A stretch of 64,000 nucleotides of DNA, taken from assembly GCF_047495875.1 (NCBI RefSeq), contig NC_092467.1, positions 32,004,616 through 32,068,615 on the forward strand, given 5' to 3'. Positions 58,001 to 62,084 of the stretch are shown in pieces. Within the stretch, counting starts at the first letter, position 1; each line of letters begins with the position of its first letter. Made by a program: the position numbers and the translations under genes. This stretch comes from Pithys albifrons albifrons (lineage: Eukaryota > Chordata > Aves > Passeriformes > Thamnophilidae). Under the pieces are notes generated by a model. The model was not told where the DNA came from, did no database searches, and was given only the letters and a program-made list of their open reading frames with translations.

Positions 58001-61000
58001 AGGGCCTCCTGTGGGGCAGCAGGGAGGGGGTTGCAGGTGGTGGTGGGGATTTGGGAGCTGGGAATGCAGGAACTGGGAATGCAGGAGCTGTACCTGGTCT
58101 GGGAGCTGGGAATGCAGGAGCTGGGAATGCAAGAGCTGGGAATGCAGGAGCTGTACCTGGTCTGGGAGCTGGGAATGCAGGAGCTGGGAATGCAGGAGCT
58201 GTACCTGGTCTGGGAGCTGGGAATGCAGGAGCTGTACCTGGTCTGGGAGCTGGGAATGCAGGAGCTGGGAATGCAGGAGTTGTGCCCTGAGCTGTGAATG
58301 CAGGAGCTGGGAATGCAGGAGCTGTTCCCTGACCTGGGAATGCAGGAGCTGGGAATGCAGGAGCTGGGAATGCAGGAGCTGTGCCCTGAGCTGGGAATGC
58401 AGGAGTTGTGCCCTGATCTGGGAATGCAGGAGCTGTGCCCTGAGCTGGGAACTGGGAATGCAGGAGCTGTGCCCTGATCTGGGAATGCAGGAGCTGGGAA
58501 TGCAGGAGCTGGGAATGCAGGAGCTGTGCCCTGAGCTGGGAATGCAAGAGCTGGGAATGCAAGAGCTGGGAATGCAAGAGCTGGGAATGCAGGAGCTGTG
58601 CCCTGAGCTGGGAATGCAGGAGCTGGGAATACAGGAGCTGTGCCCTGGTCTGGGAATGCAGGAGCTGTGCCCTGAGCTGGGAATGCAGGAGCTGTGCCCT
58701 GAGCTGGGAATGCAGGAACTGGGAATGCAGGAGTTGTGCCCTGGTCTGGGAATGCAGGAGCTGTGCCCTGAGCTGGGAATGCAGGAGCTGTGCCCTGGTC
58801 TGGGAATGCAGGAGCTGTGCCCTGAGCTGGGAACTGGGAATGCAGGAGTTGTGCCCTGGTCTGGGAATGCAGGAGCTGTGCCCTGGTCTGGGAATGCAGG
58901 AGCTGGGAATGCAGGAGTTGTGCCCTGAGCTGGGAATGCAGGAGCTGTACCTGGTCTGGGAGCTGGGAATGCAGGATTTTTAATCCTAATTTATATTGCT
59001 AAACATTAAGTATCTGTAGGTGGGAGGGGGGTTTGTAGGAGGAGGGAGAGCAGCCCATGGGGAGGGAGGCAGTGAGGGGGTGATCCAGCCCTGGCCTCTC
59101 TCCTGCCTCCCTCACCTGCTGCTGGGAGAAGGGGGAGTTTCTCTGGAGAATCCTGAGGATGTGCAGCCAATTCCCAGATTCTCACTGTTGCCTCCATGCA
59201 CAGCTGCCCATTCCAGCAGGAGCAGGGGGAGCTGAGCTGTGGCTGTGCCAGGGAAGCCAGTGCCCCTTTCAGGCAGTGAGCTAATTAATTCAAAGAGTAA
59301 TTAACCCCCCCCTTTGCCTCCCTCTCTGCAGTGCCCAGATGTCCTCAGGACACTCGGTGGCAGTGATGGGCATTGACTTCACCCTGAGGTACTTCTACAA
59401 AGTTCTCATGGACCTGCTGCCTGTTTGTAACCAGGATGGGGGCAACAAAATCAGGTAAAGCTGAAATATCTAAAGGATTTATTTTTTATCTCTAACCAGA
59501 GCTTCTTGCCAGCTTGATTTATCCAAGGATTCTGTTCCTCTCAGTGGGTGTTCTCTGATTTGGAGTAAAACCTGGGCTTGTCCTTCTCAGGAAGATTATG
59601 TGGATGTTTTTGTTCCTCCAAATCAAACTGCCATCAGCTGAGTCAACAGTCTGCAGGATTACAAAAGCAGAGAACTGATTTTTGGGGGTTTTTTTTGGTT
59701 ATATTTAGACTTCATTGAAATTCTGGGGGGGAAAAAAATCATTCTTAAATGAACACACATCCCAGTTCTTTCTGTTTGTTTTAATTTTGCCTATTTAGTG
59801 ACTGTGAGTGTGTAATTGTGATCCAGCATCTCTGGTTGTTTTAACCAGGATTATTAAAATACACTGTTGCTACATTTTTCTCAGAAATGCACAGCAAAAG
59901 TCTGATTTTATGGGGAGGATCTGCTTTCACTCAGATCTCTGTGTGTCTGAACTGCTCCTCTCCTTTATTGAAAAATCACTTGGGTTGGGGAGGGCTCTGC
60001 TTTGGCTCTGGAGTGACTCAATAACTTGCTTTGGGCATTGTTGGTTCTTTGTTTGCTTTTAAACCTTCCATGTGGGAAGGGAAGTGATTTGCTCTCACCC
60101 TCCCAGTTCTTTTCTGCTTTGCCTGGATTTTATATCCATTTTATGGTGTGTAAGGCAAAAAAACCTCAGGATTTCTGGCTTGGCATTTTTCCCTCCCAGT
60201 GAAAAACAACTGCTAGTTCTGAGGTCAGAGGCTTCACTCTGTTTCCACATTCCCTAAGTGAGGAATTCTGAGCATGTTGTTCAGTCTTAGACCATCCTAA
60301 GGTGGCTCTGATGCTTCCAGCCTCTGTCAATGCAGGTCTTTGGGGGTTTTAAGGTATCTCTGCTCAGCTTTTTCTCTGGGATCATCATGAGCCTGGTCAT
60401 CCTCCTGTTCCCTCCAGCATCTTCCAGGAAAAAAATGGAAAACACACCATCCCTTTGTGCATTTCCATTGCAAAACCCCCCAGAAAAACCCAACTCCAAG
60501 TTCTCCCAACTCCTTTTACACCTCAAGGGTCCAGATGGCTTTCAGTGCTCCCTGCAATCCCTCTGGCTGTAGGATCTGCCCCACACCTTGGGAATCTCAG
60601 CCTGGGAAGTCTCAGGGGCAGGATCCAGCCACATTCCCACTGTGCTGCCACCACAGGAGTTTTGGGAGCATCCAGTGGGACACAACCCTCCCCTTGGCCC
60701 TGCTGTGGCCACCAAGTGTCCTGATGTGGGTGCTGTCACCATAGGAGTTTTGGGAGCATCCAGTGGGACACAACCCTCCCCTTGGCCCTGCTGTGGCCAC
60801 CAAGTGTCCTGATGTGGGTGCTGTCACCACAGGAGTTTTGGGAGCATCCAGTGGGACACAACCCTCCCCTTGGCCCTGCTGTGGCCACCAAGTGTCCTGA
60901 TGTGGGTGCTGTCACCATAGGAGTTTTGGGAGCATCCAGTGGGACACAACCCTCCCCTTGGCCCTGCTGTGGCCACCAAGTGTCCTGATGTGGGTGCTGT

Positions 61001-62061
61001 CACCACAGGAGTTTTGGGAGCATCCAGTGGGACACAACCCTCCCCTTGGCCCTCCTGTGGCCACCAAGTGTCCTGATGTGGGTGCTGTCACCACAGGAGT
61101 TTTGGGAGCATCCAATAGGACACAACCCTCCCCTTGGCCCTGCTGTGGCCACCAAGTGTCCTGATGTTGGTGCTGTCCTGGTGCTGTGGCTGTGGAAGTG
61201 GGAGAGGGGGATCCAGGCTGGATCCAAGTTCCCAGCACGGTGGTTTCTGGAGAAGGACACGCTCCCAGCATCCCTTCCCTGACATCACACAGGACTCTCA
61301 TGGGAAGAGTGAGAATGGAGAGGAAAACTGGGGAGGCTTGGAGTGATTTATCTCCCCCTTGAACTGAATTCTGAACTGGGAGGTCATTAGAGGAGAGTGT
61401 GAAAGCTGTTTAATTAATCTCACAGTAGATGAATAAACTCCTGAAGCTTTCCAAGCCCATCAGGCTTTGTTTCCTTCTGGATCTTCCCCAATCAGACAAT
61501 GCACTGGTGGCTTTTTCTCTCTGGTTTTAGTCAGCCCCATTTCCAAGTGTGATGGTCCAGGATCACTGGAACAGCAAGAGATGGAAAAGCTTCAGGGAAA
61601 TACATTTTTGAGAGACACTTTGCAGTGAATCTGGTTGATGTCCCCATTCTTCTTGTCAATGGAAGCCTTTCCAAGACTCTCCTCCAGCTGGAAATTCAGG
61701 CTGAGGTTTCTCTGAAGGTCTGATGGGTGTGTTTGTTGGGGACAGGTGCTTCATCATGGAGGACAGAGGGTACCTGGTGGCACATCCCACCCTCATCGAC
61801 CCCAAGGGACACGCGCCCGTGGAGCAGCAGCACATCACTCACAAGGTCTGCCTCCTTTTCCCTGCCTTTATTCCCACCATTTCCAGTTTCTGTCGCTCTT
61901 TGTGTGCGATTCCAAAGGCTTGAACTCCTGCCTTTCCCCTTCAGGAGCCTCTGGTGGCAAATGACATCCTGAACCACCCCAACTTTGTGAAGAAGAACCT
62001 CTGCAACAGCTTCAGCGACAGGACAGTTCAGCGCTTCTACAAGTTCAACACCAGCCTGGTG
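6876..62061 (+). CDS. CACHD1: CACHD1, internal part (17 exons, 822 codons)
   Basis: Seventeen exons join into one open frame of 2466 nt. The product matches CACHD1 as I remember it from other vertebrates. CACHD1 is a type I membrane glycoprotein related to alpha2delta subunits, reported to modulate voltage-gated calcium channels (CaV3 and CaV2.2) and, in zebrafish, to act with Wnt receptors. Numbering from the first residue here, the VWA N-terminal region covers about 1-127, the VWA domain about 128-340, a first Cache-type region about 355-470 and a second about 610-822. Sequons lie at N58, N242, N286, N481, N500 and N818. The first exon here is probably exon 3 of the gene. The start codon, signal peptide, membrane segment and tail are outside the window. 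All splice sites are GT-AG, and I saw no frameshift or stop, so the gene looks functional. Confidence 0.95.
6995..9760 (+). repeat. Higher-order repeat that includes the exon a donor
   Basis: The block CTGCACCATCC...ATGATGGA|GTGAGT plus about 100 bp of intron occurs at 6999 (real exon end), 8004, 9022 and 9648. Between blocks lies a minisatellite. Spacing is about 1004, 1018 and 626 bp. The copies keep the donor but not the rest of the exon. Confidence 0.92.
7160..9545. repeat. About 69-78 bp minisatellite within the higher-order repeat
   Basis: Units like TTGGCACTGACCTGGTGATG, CCTTCAAGGTTCCATCC, GGCTTCCCTGGTGTCACCC and CATGGGCAGAGTTCACCTG. Three blocks: 7160-7893, 8185-8912 and 9205-9540. 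Each ends in AAGGTCTGCAGTTACAGAGT. Confidence 0.93.
10499..10622 (-). mobile_element. CR1 LINE fragment
   Basis: CTCAAAGCCCACCCAGTGCC, ATGGACAGGGACACCTCCC and the following bases are the reverse complement of a CR1 3' end. Confidence 0.75.
11311..12019. repeat. ATTTT-rich simple repeat
   Basis: About 700 bp of A and T only, apart from rare G or C. It becomes a perfect TTTTA run at 11941-12019. Probably an old pentanucleotide repeat. Confidence 0.96.
12331..12950. repeat. 324-bp tandem duplication
   Basis: CTCATCTGCTTTACCCAAGA at 12331 recurs at 12655, and similarity continues for about 290 bp with small indels. Confidence 0.9.
13484..13730. repeat. Minisatellite, A-rich
   Basis: GATGGAGATGCTGGAAAAAA and AATGGTGGTAAAAATTGATG alternate in about five units of variable length. 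Confidence 0.9.
13835..14852. repeat. Homopyrimidine minisatellite (TTTTTTTTCCTCCG)n
   Basis: About 1 kb in which the + strand is nearly all pyrimidine with a CCTCCG every 14-15 bases. Typical unit is CCTCCGTTTTTTTT. It can form triplex DNA. Open frames of Phe/Ser or Lys/Glu type are artefacts of the repeat. Confidence 0.97.
15452..15790. repeat. 22-bp array
   Basis: Unit GGGATTTTAGGGGAATTTCAGA, nearly identical copies; the last few shrink to GGGATTTCAGA (11 bp). Confidence 0.95.
15861..16150. repeat. 15-bp array with GGAATTAATT core
   Basis: About 19 units of GGAATTAATTGGGGA, then GGAATTAATTGGAGA. The change G to A appears at about 16020 and holds in every later unit. Confidence 0.97.
16151..16430. 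repeat. Degenerate GTAAAAATTAGGGGAGATGG array
   Basis: Units of about 22-36 bp with shared GGTAAAAATTAGGGGAGATG. More diverged than its neighbours. Confidence 0.85.
17203..17829 (-). mobile_element. Solo LTR, subfamily 1
   Basis: Reads TGTCCTAGTTCAGCAGGAGG...CCAGCACA on the - strand, so ends are TG...CA. Flanked by an exact 5-bp target duplication AGGAG (17198-17202 and 17830-17834). Length 627 bp. 90% or more similar by eye to 45677-46304. A 5-bp duplication fits an ERV of the ERVL or ERV1 type. Confidence 0.9.
18209..18320 (-). mobile_element. CR1 LINE fragment
   Basis: GGATCATGGAATGGGTTGGG and CACCTCCCCCTGTCCCAGG are reverse CR1 3' sequence. Confidence 0.75.
18340..19975 (+). mobile_element. 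CR1 LINE with reverse transcriptase remnant
   Basis: Starts near ATGACCAACCTGATCTCC and ends at TTCTATGATTCTGTGATTC. An open stretch at 18580-18710 codes [14 protein letters not shown] and [12 protein letters not shown], the catalytic FADD motif of CR1 reverse transcriptase. The coding region is broken by frameshifts and by an internal array, so it is not active. Confidence 0.88.
18720..18980. repeat. Array inside CR1 reverse transcriptase remnant
   Basis: GAGAAGGATCTGGACAGGCT and related units repeat where the matching CR1 at 55430 has only one copy (CTGCAGAGGGATCTGGAGAG). Confidence 0.9.
20083..20189 (+). CDS. CACHD1: CACHD1 exon b (VWA N-terminal region)
   Basis: Codes residues 50-85, beginning with the split Glu codon and reading [17 protein letters not shown], and ending [11 protein letters not shown]. 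The acceptor is TATCCCCCCAG and the donor is CGG|GTGAGT. It holds one N-glycosylation sequon (N58, NVS) and one cysteine. The 107-nt length closes the frame on both sides. Confidence 0.95.
20420..21312. repeat. Homopyrimidine tract (CCCTTTTTT)n
   Basis: About 0.9 kb of C and T only on the + strand, with unit CCCTTTTTT or CCCCTTTTTCTTTTT and three C8-C10 runs. It is closely related neither in unit nor in sequence to the tract at 13835. Confidence 0.97.
21940..22290 (+). repeat. Segment paralogous to 6430-6790
   Basis: Shares blocks in the same order with 6430-6790: GGTTTTTATTAAATAAAAAT, TCTGACAGAAATGAAGGATT, CAATGGCCCTGACAGGAAAG, CAGAGTCTCCTGGTAGAGAA. Confidence 0.88.
22500..22578 (-). mobile_element. 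CR1 3' end with GGGTT expansion
   Basis: GTTGGG repeated six times, then GAGGGACCTTCAACTCCCC, reverse CR1 3' sequence. Confidence 0.65.
22580..23036. repeat. 42-bp array, about eleven units
   Basis: Unit starts CATTCCTGTGAAAATGGACA and ends CCCAGTTTTCTTGCC. Since 42 is a multiple of three, frames are open on both strands; no protein is implied. Confidence 0.96.
23335..23667 (+). mobile_element. CR1 LINE 3' part
   Basis: Begins GAACTCCCTGAAGGGATGTT and ends CCAATCCATTCTGTGATTCT. It has the 3' box GGAATGGGCTGCCCAGAGAG. Confidence 0.88.
23668..24238 (+). mobile_element. CR1 LINE 3' part, second copy
   Basis: Follows the previous CR1 directly. It contains ACAAGCCCTGTGGGGAGAGG and ends TTCCAACTCAATCCATTCTG TGATTCT. 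An inverted-tail remnant sits at 23690-23707. Confidence 0.87.
24495..24614. repeat. Imperfect inverted repeat, about 120 bp
   Basis: GTTCTGGAGACTTA (24495) pairs with TAAGTCTCCAGAAC (24601-24614) and CTTGGGGAGTT (24523-24533) with AACTCCCCAAG (24572-24582). An inner pair around AAAATGTCTTTAC and GTACAATTAAAGACATTTT also exists. No known element recognised. Confidence 0.85.
25272..25615 (-). mobile_element. CR1 LINE 3' part
   Basis: Reverse CR1: GGTTGGGTTGGGTTGGGAGG, then CCTCAAAGCCCACCCAGTGC, through CAGCCACAGCTTCTCTGGGC to CATCCCTTGTCCCAAGTCCC. Confidence 0.87.
25616..25957 (-). mobile_element. CR1 LINE 3' part with inverted tail
   Basis: Reverse of the CR1 type at 1337, with ATCATGGAATGAACTGGGTT at its 3' end. 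It carries a hairpin at 25676-25768 and a second tail copy (25794-25845). Confidence 0.86.
25676..25768. repeat. 38-bp hairpin with longer loop
   Basis: CTTGATCCAACCCCACTGTG at 25676 and its reverse complement ending at 25768, with one mismatch and a 27-bp loop. Confidence 0.92.
25958..26220 (-). mobile_element. CR1 LINE fragment
   Basis: AGCCAGGAATTCCTTCCCAC through CTCTCCAGCTCTCCTGGAGC is internal CR1 3' sequence on the reverse strand; joined directly to the previous CR1. Confidence 0.78.
27888..27957 (+). mobile_element. CR1 LINE 3' end fragment
   Basis: GTGGCAGGGGGGTGGAATGA, then GATGGCCTTGAAGGTCCTTG and CATTCTGTG. Confidence 0.65.
28462..29132 (+). mobile_element. CR1 LINE 3' part with nested array
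   Basis: CAGGAGGAATTTCCTCCTGG and GGCACTGGCAGGGGCTGCCC are CR1. The tail is interrupted by a 51-bp array, then ends CAAGGATTCTGGAATTCTGT. Confidence 0.75.
28590..29098. repeat. 51-bp array, about ten units
   Basis: GCTTTGCCAA recurs at 28641, 28692, 28743 and onward every 51 bp. Units differ at CATCGG, CATTGG, CATCAA and at CTCCAGG or CTTGATG. Confidence 0.95.
29367..29500 (-). mobile_element. tRNA-Ile-derived SINE, reverse strand
   Basis: The reverse complement shows the same head and tail as the copies at 28 and 33433: the B box reads GGGATTGAACC on the + strand at about 29447-29457, and the tail starts at CCCAGAATCCCAGAC. Confidence 0.78.
30017..30143 (+). CDS. CACHD1: CACHD1 exon c (VWA N-terminal region)
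   Basis: Codes residues 86-127 and part of Arg128. It starts [19 protein letters not shown] and ends [12 protein letters not shown]. The motif [16 protein letters not shown] corresponds to the segment just before the VWA domain in alpha2delta-like proteins. The acceptor is CCACCCTCCAG and the donor is AG|GTACGC, a weaker donor than most others here. Confidence 0.94.
30262..30830. repeat. 19-20 bp array with donor-like units
   Basis: About 28 units of GAGTCCCTCCTGATGGAGT, with TTGG, GGGG and CATGG variants. Many units read GATGGA|GTGAGT, which matches the exon a splice donor. Confidence 0.95.
30836..30945 (+). mobile_element. CR1 LINE tail
   Basis: TGAGTGCCCTGGGCTGGTGA, then TTGGATCAAGGGTTGGACTT, ending TTCAATGATTCTGTG. 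Shares the tail of the hairpin CR1 group, without the inverted copy. Confidence 0.85.
31237..31381 (+). CDS. CACHD1: CACHD1 exon d (start of VWA domain, variant MIDAS)
   Basis: Codes residues 128-176. It opens the VWA domain with a hydrophobic strand (HIVVIV) followed by DHGAS at residues 147-151. A canonical metal-ion-dependent adhesion site would be DxSxS; here the middle serine is glycine (DxGxS), as in CACHD1 of other vertebrates. The exon ends SSIDEHDK. The acceptor is TTCCTCAG and the donor is AAG|GTGAGG. Confidence 0.95.
31898..32754 (+). mobile_element. CR1 LINE 3' part with short hairpin
   Basis: Starts ACAGGAAGCTCAACAGGAGC and ends ATTCTATGATTCTCTGA. The inverted tail at 32183-32261 has 25-bp arms (32196-32220 and 32237-32261). 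5' truncated. Confidence 0.9.
33433..33567 (+). mobile_element. tRNA-Ile-derived SINE
   Basis: Starts TTAGCTCAGTTGGTTCAAAC and has the B box GGTTCAATCCC and a CR1-like tail ending near AGTCTGTGAGTCTGTGA. It is one of two copies close together on the same strand. Confidence 0.8.
33570..33632 (-). mobile_element. CR1 LINE fragment between SINEs
   Basis: GGGTTGGGAAGGACCTTAAA and TGCCATGGACAGGGACACC, reverse CR1 3' sequence. Confidence 0.65.
33633..33765 (+). mobile_element. tRNA-Ile-derived SINE, 5' shortened
   Basis: Begins at TCAGTTGGTTAAAACTTGG, so a few bases of the head are missing. B box and tail are intact and it ends AGTCTGGGATTCTGTGAT. Confidence 0.78.
34142..34358 (+). CDS. CACHD1: CACHD1 exon e (VWA domain)
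   Basis: Codes residues 177-248 plus one base. It begins [18 protein letters not shown], the second strand of the VWA fold, and continues through helical segments to [14 protein letters not shown]. It holds a possible sequon at N242 (NGT) and two cysteines. The acceptor is TCTCCTTCCAG and the donor is GAA|GTAAGT, a near-perfect match to U1. A minisatellite begins about 17 bp after the donor. Confidence 0.95.
34375..35235. repeat. 36-39 bp minisatellite after exon e
   Basis: Units like CATCTTCTGGGGCTCCTCTC, ACAGTGCCTTGGGGGG. TTGGGGTGAAATCTTCTGGG, which begins 5 bp after the donor, recurs at 34626 and near 34810, so the intron start itself is part of the array. Confidence 0.95.
35236..36024 (-). 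mobile_element. Solo LTR, subfamily 2, with longer end
   Basis: Same family as 44572-45288. TGTGCTGG occurs twice, at 35236 and 35306. The outer one gives flanks AGTCC (35231-35235) and ATTCC (36025-36029), one mismatch; the inner has no matching flank. An AATAAA is present on the + strand. Confidence 0.8.
37145..37292 (+). mobile_element. CR1 LINE 3' fragment
   Basis: CATCCCTGGGAGTGTCCCAG, GTGTCCCTGCCCGTGGCAGG and end CACTCTATGATTCCATG. Confidence 0.85.
37671..38152. repeat. 20-bp array, 24 units
   Basis: ACTGGGAAAGGTAAAGTCCC and variants in strict 20-bp register. The core CACTGGGAAAG is fixed; the variable part is GTAAA, TTAAA, TCCAA or ATAAA plus GT or TT. Confidence 0.97.
38385..38490. 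repeat. AT-rich microsatellite
   Basis: Runs of ATATAT mixed with CTATATATATCT. Confidence 0.9.
38560..38648. repeat. 20-bp array, about four units
   Basis: GTGGAATGGGATGATCAGCT repeated; the last copy has GAGATGCC. Confidence 0.94.
39405..39790 (+). mobile_element. CR1 LINE 3' part
   Basis: CAGACTGAGGAAGAGAAGGC, through GGGAAGGAATTATTGGCTGT to CCAGAGCAATCCATGACTCT. Confidence 0.88.
40057..40206 (+). CDS. CACHD1: CACHD1 exon f (VWA domain)
   Basis: Codes residues 249-298 plus one base. It includes the core strand [18 protein letters not shown], where the third VWA metal-site loop normally lies, and ends [13 protein letters not shown]. There is a sequon at N286. The acceptor is CCCTTCTAG and the donor is ATG|GTGAGA. 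Confidence 0.95.
40207..41261 (+). other. Intron f-g
   Basis: About 1 kb with no repeat or gene that I recognise; it looks like unique intron. Confidence 0.85.
41262..41495 (+). CDS. CACHD1: CACHD1 exon g (end of VWA, start of first Cache)
   Basis: Codes residues 299-376 plus one base. It covers the end of the VWA domain ([18 protein letters not shown]) and the start of the first Cache-type region ([19 protein letters not shown], then [10 protein letters not shown]). The junction residue is Glu (NEGVTG), where the human protein as I remember it has Asp. The acceptor is TCCCTGCCCAG and the donor is ATG|GTGAGG. An antisense solo LTR starts 27 bp after the donor. Confidence 0.95.
41523..42342 (-). 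mobile_element. Solo LTR, subfamily 2, with internal array
   Basis: Ends TG...CA with flanks GGGGG at 41518-41522 and 42343-42347. A G run makes the left flank less certain. The end nearest the exon has an expanded 15-bp array. Confidence 0.82.
41533..41665. repeat. 15-bp array inside LTR end
   Basis: About eight units of GAACCAGCACAGGAG and AAACCAGCACAGGAG. In the sister LTRs this place has a single GAACCTGCAGGAGAAA. Confidence 0.92.
43810..43959 (+). CDS. CACHD1: CACHD1 exon h (first Cache region)
   Basis: Codes residues 377-426 plus one base. The sequence [20 protein letters not shown] followed by [13 protein letters not shown] is the typical Cache strand-helix segment. It ends YTFLIDNK, leading into the ligand-fold loop of the next exon. 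The acceptor is CATTCCCAG and the donor is AAG|GTATTT, weak at positions +4 to +6. Confidence 0.95.
43960..44423 (+). other. Intron h-i
   Basis: A 464-bp intron without recognisable repeats. Confidence 0.88.
44424..44547 (+). CDS. CACHD1: CACHD1 exon i (first Cache region)
   Basis: Codes residues 427-467 plus two bases. [19 protein letters not shown] is the conserved Cache segment with a proline after the H-P pair. It continues through [19 protein letters not shown]. The acceptor is TTGTTTTCCAG and the donor is CAG|GTGAGG. An antisense LTR with target duplication CAAAG begins 24 bp into the intron. Confidence 0.95.
44572..45288 (-). mobile_element. Solo LTR, subfamily 2
   Basis: Ends TG...CA, 717 bp. 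Exact 5-bp target duplication CAAAG (44567-44571 and 45289-45293). It lies 24 bp after the exon i donor. Confidence 0.92.
45677..46304 (-). mobile_element. Solo LTR, subfamily 1
   Basis: 628 bp, ends TG...CA, exact 5-bp target duplication ACAGC (45672-45676 and 46305-46309). Pair of the copy at 17203. Confidence 0.93.
46389..46506 (+). CDS. CACHD1: CACHD1 exon j (linker between Cache regions)
   Basis: Codes residues 468-507. It starts [19 protein letters not shown] and ends [12 protein letters not shown]. It has two sequons, N481 (NSS) and N500 (NVS), consistent with an extracellular location. The acceptor is CCCCACTGCAG and the donor is ATG|GTAAGG. The upstream intron is largely filled by two solo LTRs; the nearer ends 84 bp before this exon. 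Confidence 0.95.
46507..47278 (+). other. Intron j-k
   Basis: A 772-bp intron with no repeat that I recognise. Confidence 0.88.
47279..47447 (+). CDS. CACHD1: CACHD1 exon k (linker; donor lies in a minisatellite)
   Basis: Codes residues 508-563 plus one base. It starts [19 protein letters not shown] and ends [11 protein letters not shown]. The acceptor is TGTTTTGCAG and the donor is CTAG|GTGAGA. The last bases of the exon and the donor form the first unit of the minisatellite that fills 47448-48150. The reading frame stays open past the donor to a stop at 47669-47671, and donor-like sites recur in frame there. Confidence 0.94.
47440..48150. repeat. 33-bp minisatellite carrying the exon k donor
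   Basis: Units like CTCCAGGTGGTCCTGGCCAC, CCTAGGTGAG. The first unit overlaps the exon end (CTGGCCACGCTAG|GTGAGA). Donor-like sites occur at 47481, 47511, 47544, 47574 and 47607, then many more past an in-frame stop at 47669. Confidence 0.96.
47448..48806 (+). other. Intron k-l
   Basis: Filled by a splice-donor minisatellite (to about 48150) and a probable sense LTR (48162-48724). Only about 80 bp separate the LTR from the next acceptor. Confidence 0.88.
48162..48724 (+). mobile_element. Probable LTR, sense
   Basis: Starts TGTGGTAGTTTTGGGTTGGC and ends AGCTCAGCCCAAGACA. It has an A/T-rich TATAAATATATATAG near its 3' end and GTATAAACTGCTTCG, as in bird ERVL LTRs as I remember them. I found no convincing target duplication, so ends are approximate. 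Confidence 0.45.
48807..48949 (+). CDS. CACHD1: CACHD1 exon l (linker)
   Basis: Codes residues 564-611. It starts [19 protein letters not shown] and ends LIANPGLK. The stretch rich in charged residues after [16 protein letters not shown] is probably helical. The acceptor is GTGTTTGCAG and the donor is AAG|GTGGGC. GC content is higher than in most other exons. The flanking intron on the left ends in a probable LTR and the one on the right starts with a minisatellite. Confidence 0.95.
48960..50440. repeat. About 52-55 bp minisatellite after exon l
   Basis: Units such as GGGCTCCCTCCTGCTGCCCA, TGCCACACCTGGTATAGCCC and AGGAGTCCACAAT, about 28 units. It begins within 20 bp of the donor. Long frames in it on the - strand are artefacts. 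Confidence 0.95.
50447..50690 (-). mobile_element. CR1 LINE 3' part
   Basis: GGCTTGGAAAGGACCTGAAA, GGATGGGGCAGCCACAGC and ATATCCCACCTAACCCTGCC. Confidence 0.85.
51043..51224 (+). CDS. CACHD1: CACHD1 exon m (start of second Cache region)
   Basis: Codes residues 612-671 plus two bases. It starts [19 protein letters not shown] and runs through [19 protein letters not shown] to RRQ. The IYPG and DPTRRQW elements match the conserved Cache segment shared with alpha2delta proteins. The acceptor is GTCTTGGCAG and the donor is TG|GTGGGT. The exon is very GC-rich and has several CpGs. Confidence 0.95.
51225..53277 (+). other. Intron m-n
   Basis: Contains an antisense solo LTR (51334-52050). The remaining 1.2 kb (52056-53277) looks like unique intron. 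Confidence 0.9.
51334..52050 (-). mobile_element. Solo LTR, subfamily 2
   Basis: 717 bp, ends TG...CA. Flanks ACCGA (51329-51333) and ACCAA (52051-52055) differ by one base that fits CpG decay. Confidence 0.88.
53278..53388 (+). CDS. CACHD1: CACHD1 exon n (second Cache region)
   Basis: Codes residues 672-708 plus two bases. It reads [20 protein letters not shown], then [17 protein letters not shown]. The WYLHA...GPY...[10 protein letters not shown] pattern is the hallmark strand pair of this Cache family. The acceptor is CTTCCTTCAG and the donor is CAG|GTAAGT, the strongest donor in the gene. Confidence 0.96.
54170..54235 (+). mobile_element. SINE or CR1 tail fragment
   Basis: GATGATCCTTGTGGGTCC and TTCCAGCTCAGGA match the tail of the SINEs in this window. 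No tRNA head is visible. Confidence 0.5.
54990..56246 (+). mobile_element. CR1 LINE, longest 3' part, with reverse transcriptase remnant
   Basis: Starts near GACCCAGCCAGGAGGGGTTT and ends ATCCATTCTGTGATTCTATG. Open at 55300-55390 for [14 protein letters not shown] and, with C for F, the altered CADDTKLGG. It has no internal array and no inverted tail. Frameshifted, not active. Confidence 0.9.
56425..56625. repeat. TTTAGGGCCGG array, first
   Basis: About 18 units of GGTTTAGGGCC(G) and GGTTTAGAGCT, 11 bp. Followed by CAGTGCACCTCTTGGACAG. Confidence 0.94.
56690..57235. repeat. Purine-rich spacer between twin arrays
   Basis: A and G make up nearly all of the + strand: AATTGGGGAAA, GAAAAATTGAGG and similar. 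No fixed period. Confidence 0.85.
57243..57535. repeat. TTTAGGGCCGG array, second
   Basis: About 25 units of the same 11-bp type, followed by the same CAGTGCACCTCTTGGACAG and CAAACCCACCCCAGTGCA as the first. The block appears duplicated. Confidence 0.94.
58048..58975. repeat. Minisatellite GCTGGGAATGCAGGA
   Basis: About 930 bp of GAGCTGGGAATGCAGGAGCT with inserts GTGCCCTG or GTACCTGGTCTGG. Mixed 15- and 27-bp units. Confidence 0.95.
59332..59454 (+). CDS. CACHD1: CACHD1 exon o (second Cache region)
   Basis: Codes residues 709-749 plus two bases. It starts [20 protein letters not shown] and ends [24 protein letters not shown] is the conserved Cache helix entry. The acceptor is CCTCTCTGCAG and the donor is CAG|GTAAAG. 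Confidence 0.95.
59455..61745 (+). other. Intron o-p
   Basis: Has six copies of an 88-bp unit (60640-61185). 59455-60640 and 61186-61745 look like unique intron. Confidence 0.9.
60640..61185. repeat. 88-bp array, six units
   Basis: GGAGTTTTGGGAGCATCCAG at 60656, 60744, 60832, 60920, 61008 and 61096, almost identical. Units alternate ATAGG and ACAGG at their starts, hinting at an earlier 176-bp duplication. Confidence 0.96.
61746..61845 (+). CDS. CACHD1: CACHD1 exon p (second Cache region)
   Basis: Codes residues 750-783. It reads [20 protein letters not shown] and ends [22 protein letters not shown] parallels the FLIDNKGYTLMHP segment of the first Cache region. The acceptor is GGGGACAG, with a purine-interrupted tract, so this is a weak 3' site. 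The donor is AAG|GTCTGC, also weak. The next intron is only 99 bp. Confidence 0.94.
61846..61944 (+). other. Intron p-q, 99 bp
   Basis: A minimal intron with a pyrimidine-rich 3' half. Donor GTCTGC, acceptor CCCCTTCAG. Confidence 0.93.
61945..62061 (+). CDS. CACHD1: CACHD1 exon q (last exon in window)
   Basis: Codes residues 784-822, exactly 39 codons, from [18 protein letters not shown] to FYKFNTSLV. There is a sequon at N818 (NTS). The acceptor is CCCCTTCAG and the donor is GTG|GTGAGG. The following exon lies beyond the right edge. A G-rich array begins about 25 bp after the donor. Confidence 0.95.
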
Positions 62062-62084
62062 GTGAGGGGGGTTTCCTGTTCCAT

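Larger units (their letters stand above)
53389..59331 (+). other. Intron n-o, 5.9 kb
   Basis: Holds a SINE tail (54170-54235), a long CR1, twin TTTAGGGCCGG-like arrays with a purine-rich spacer and a minisatellite at 58048-58975. Stretches 53389-54120, 54240-54990, 57590-58045 and 58980-59331 show nothing recognisable. Confidence 0.88.

Noticed and set aside
57953..58928. Open frames of [10 protein letters not shown] type
   Set aside because: Translation of a 15/27-bp minisatellite, without splice sites or conservation.
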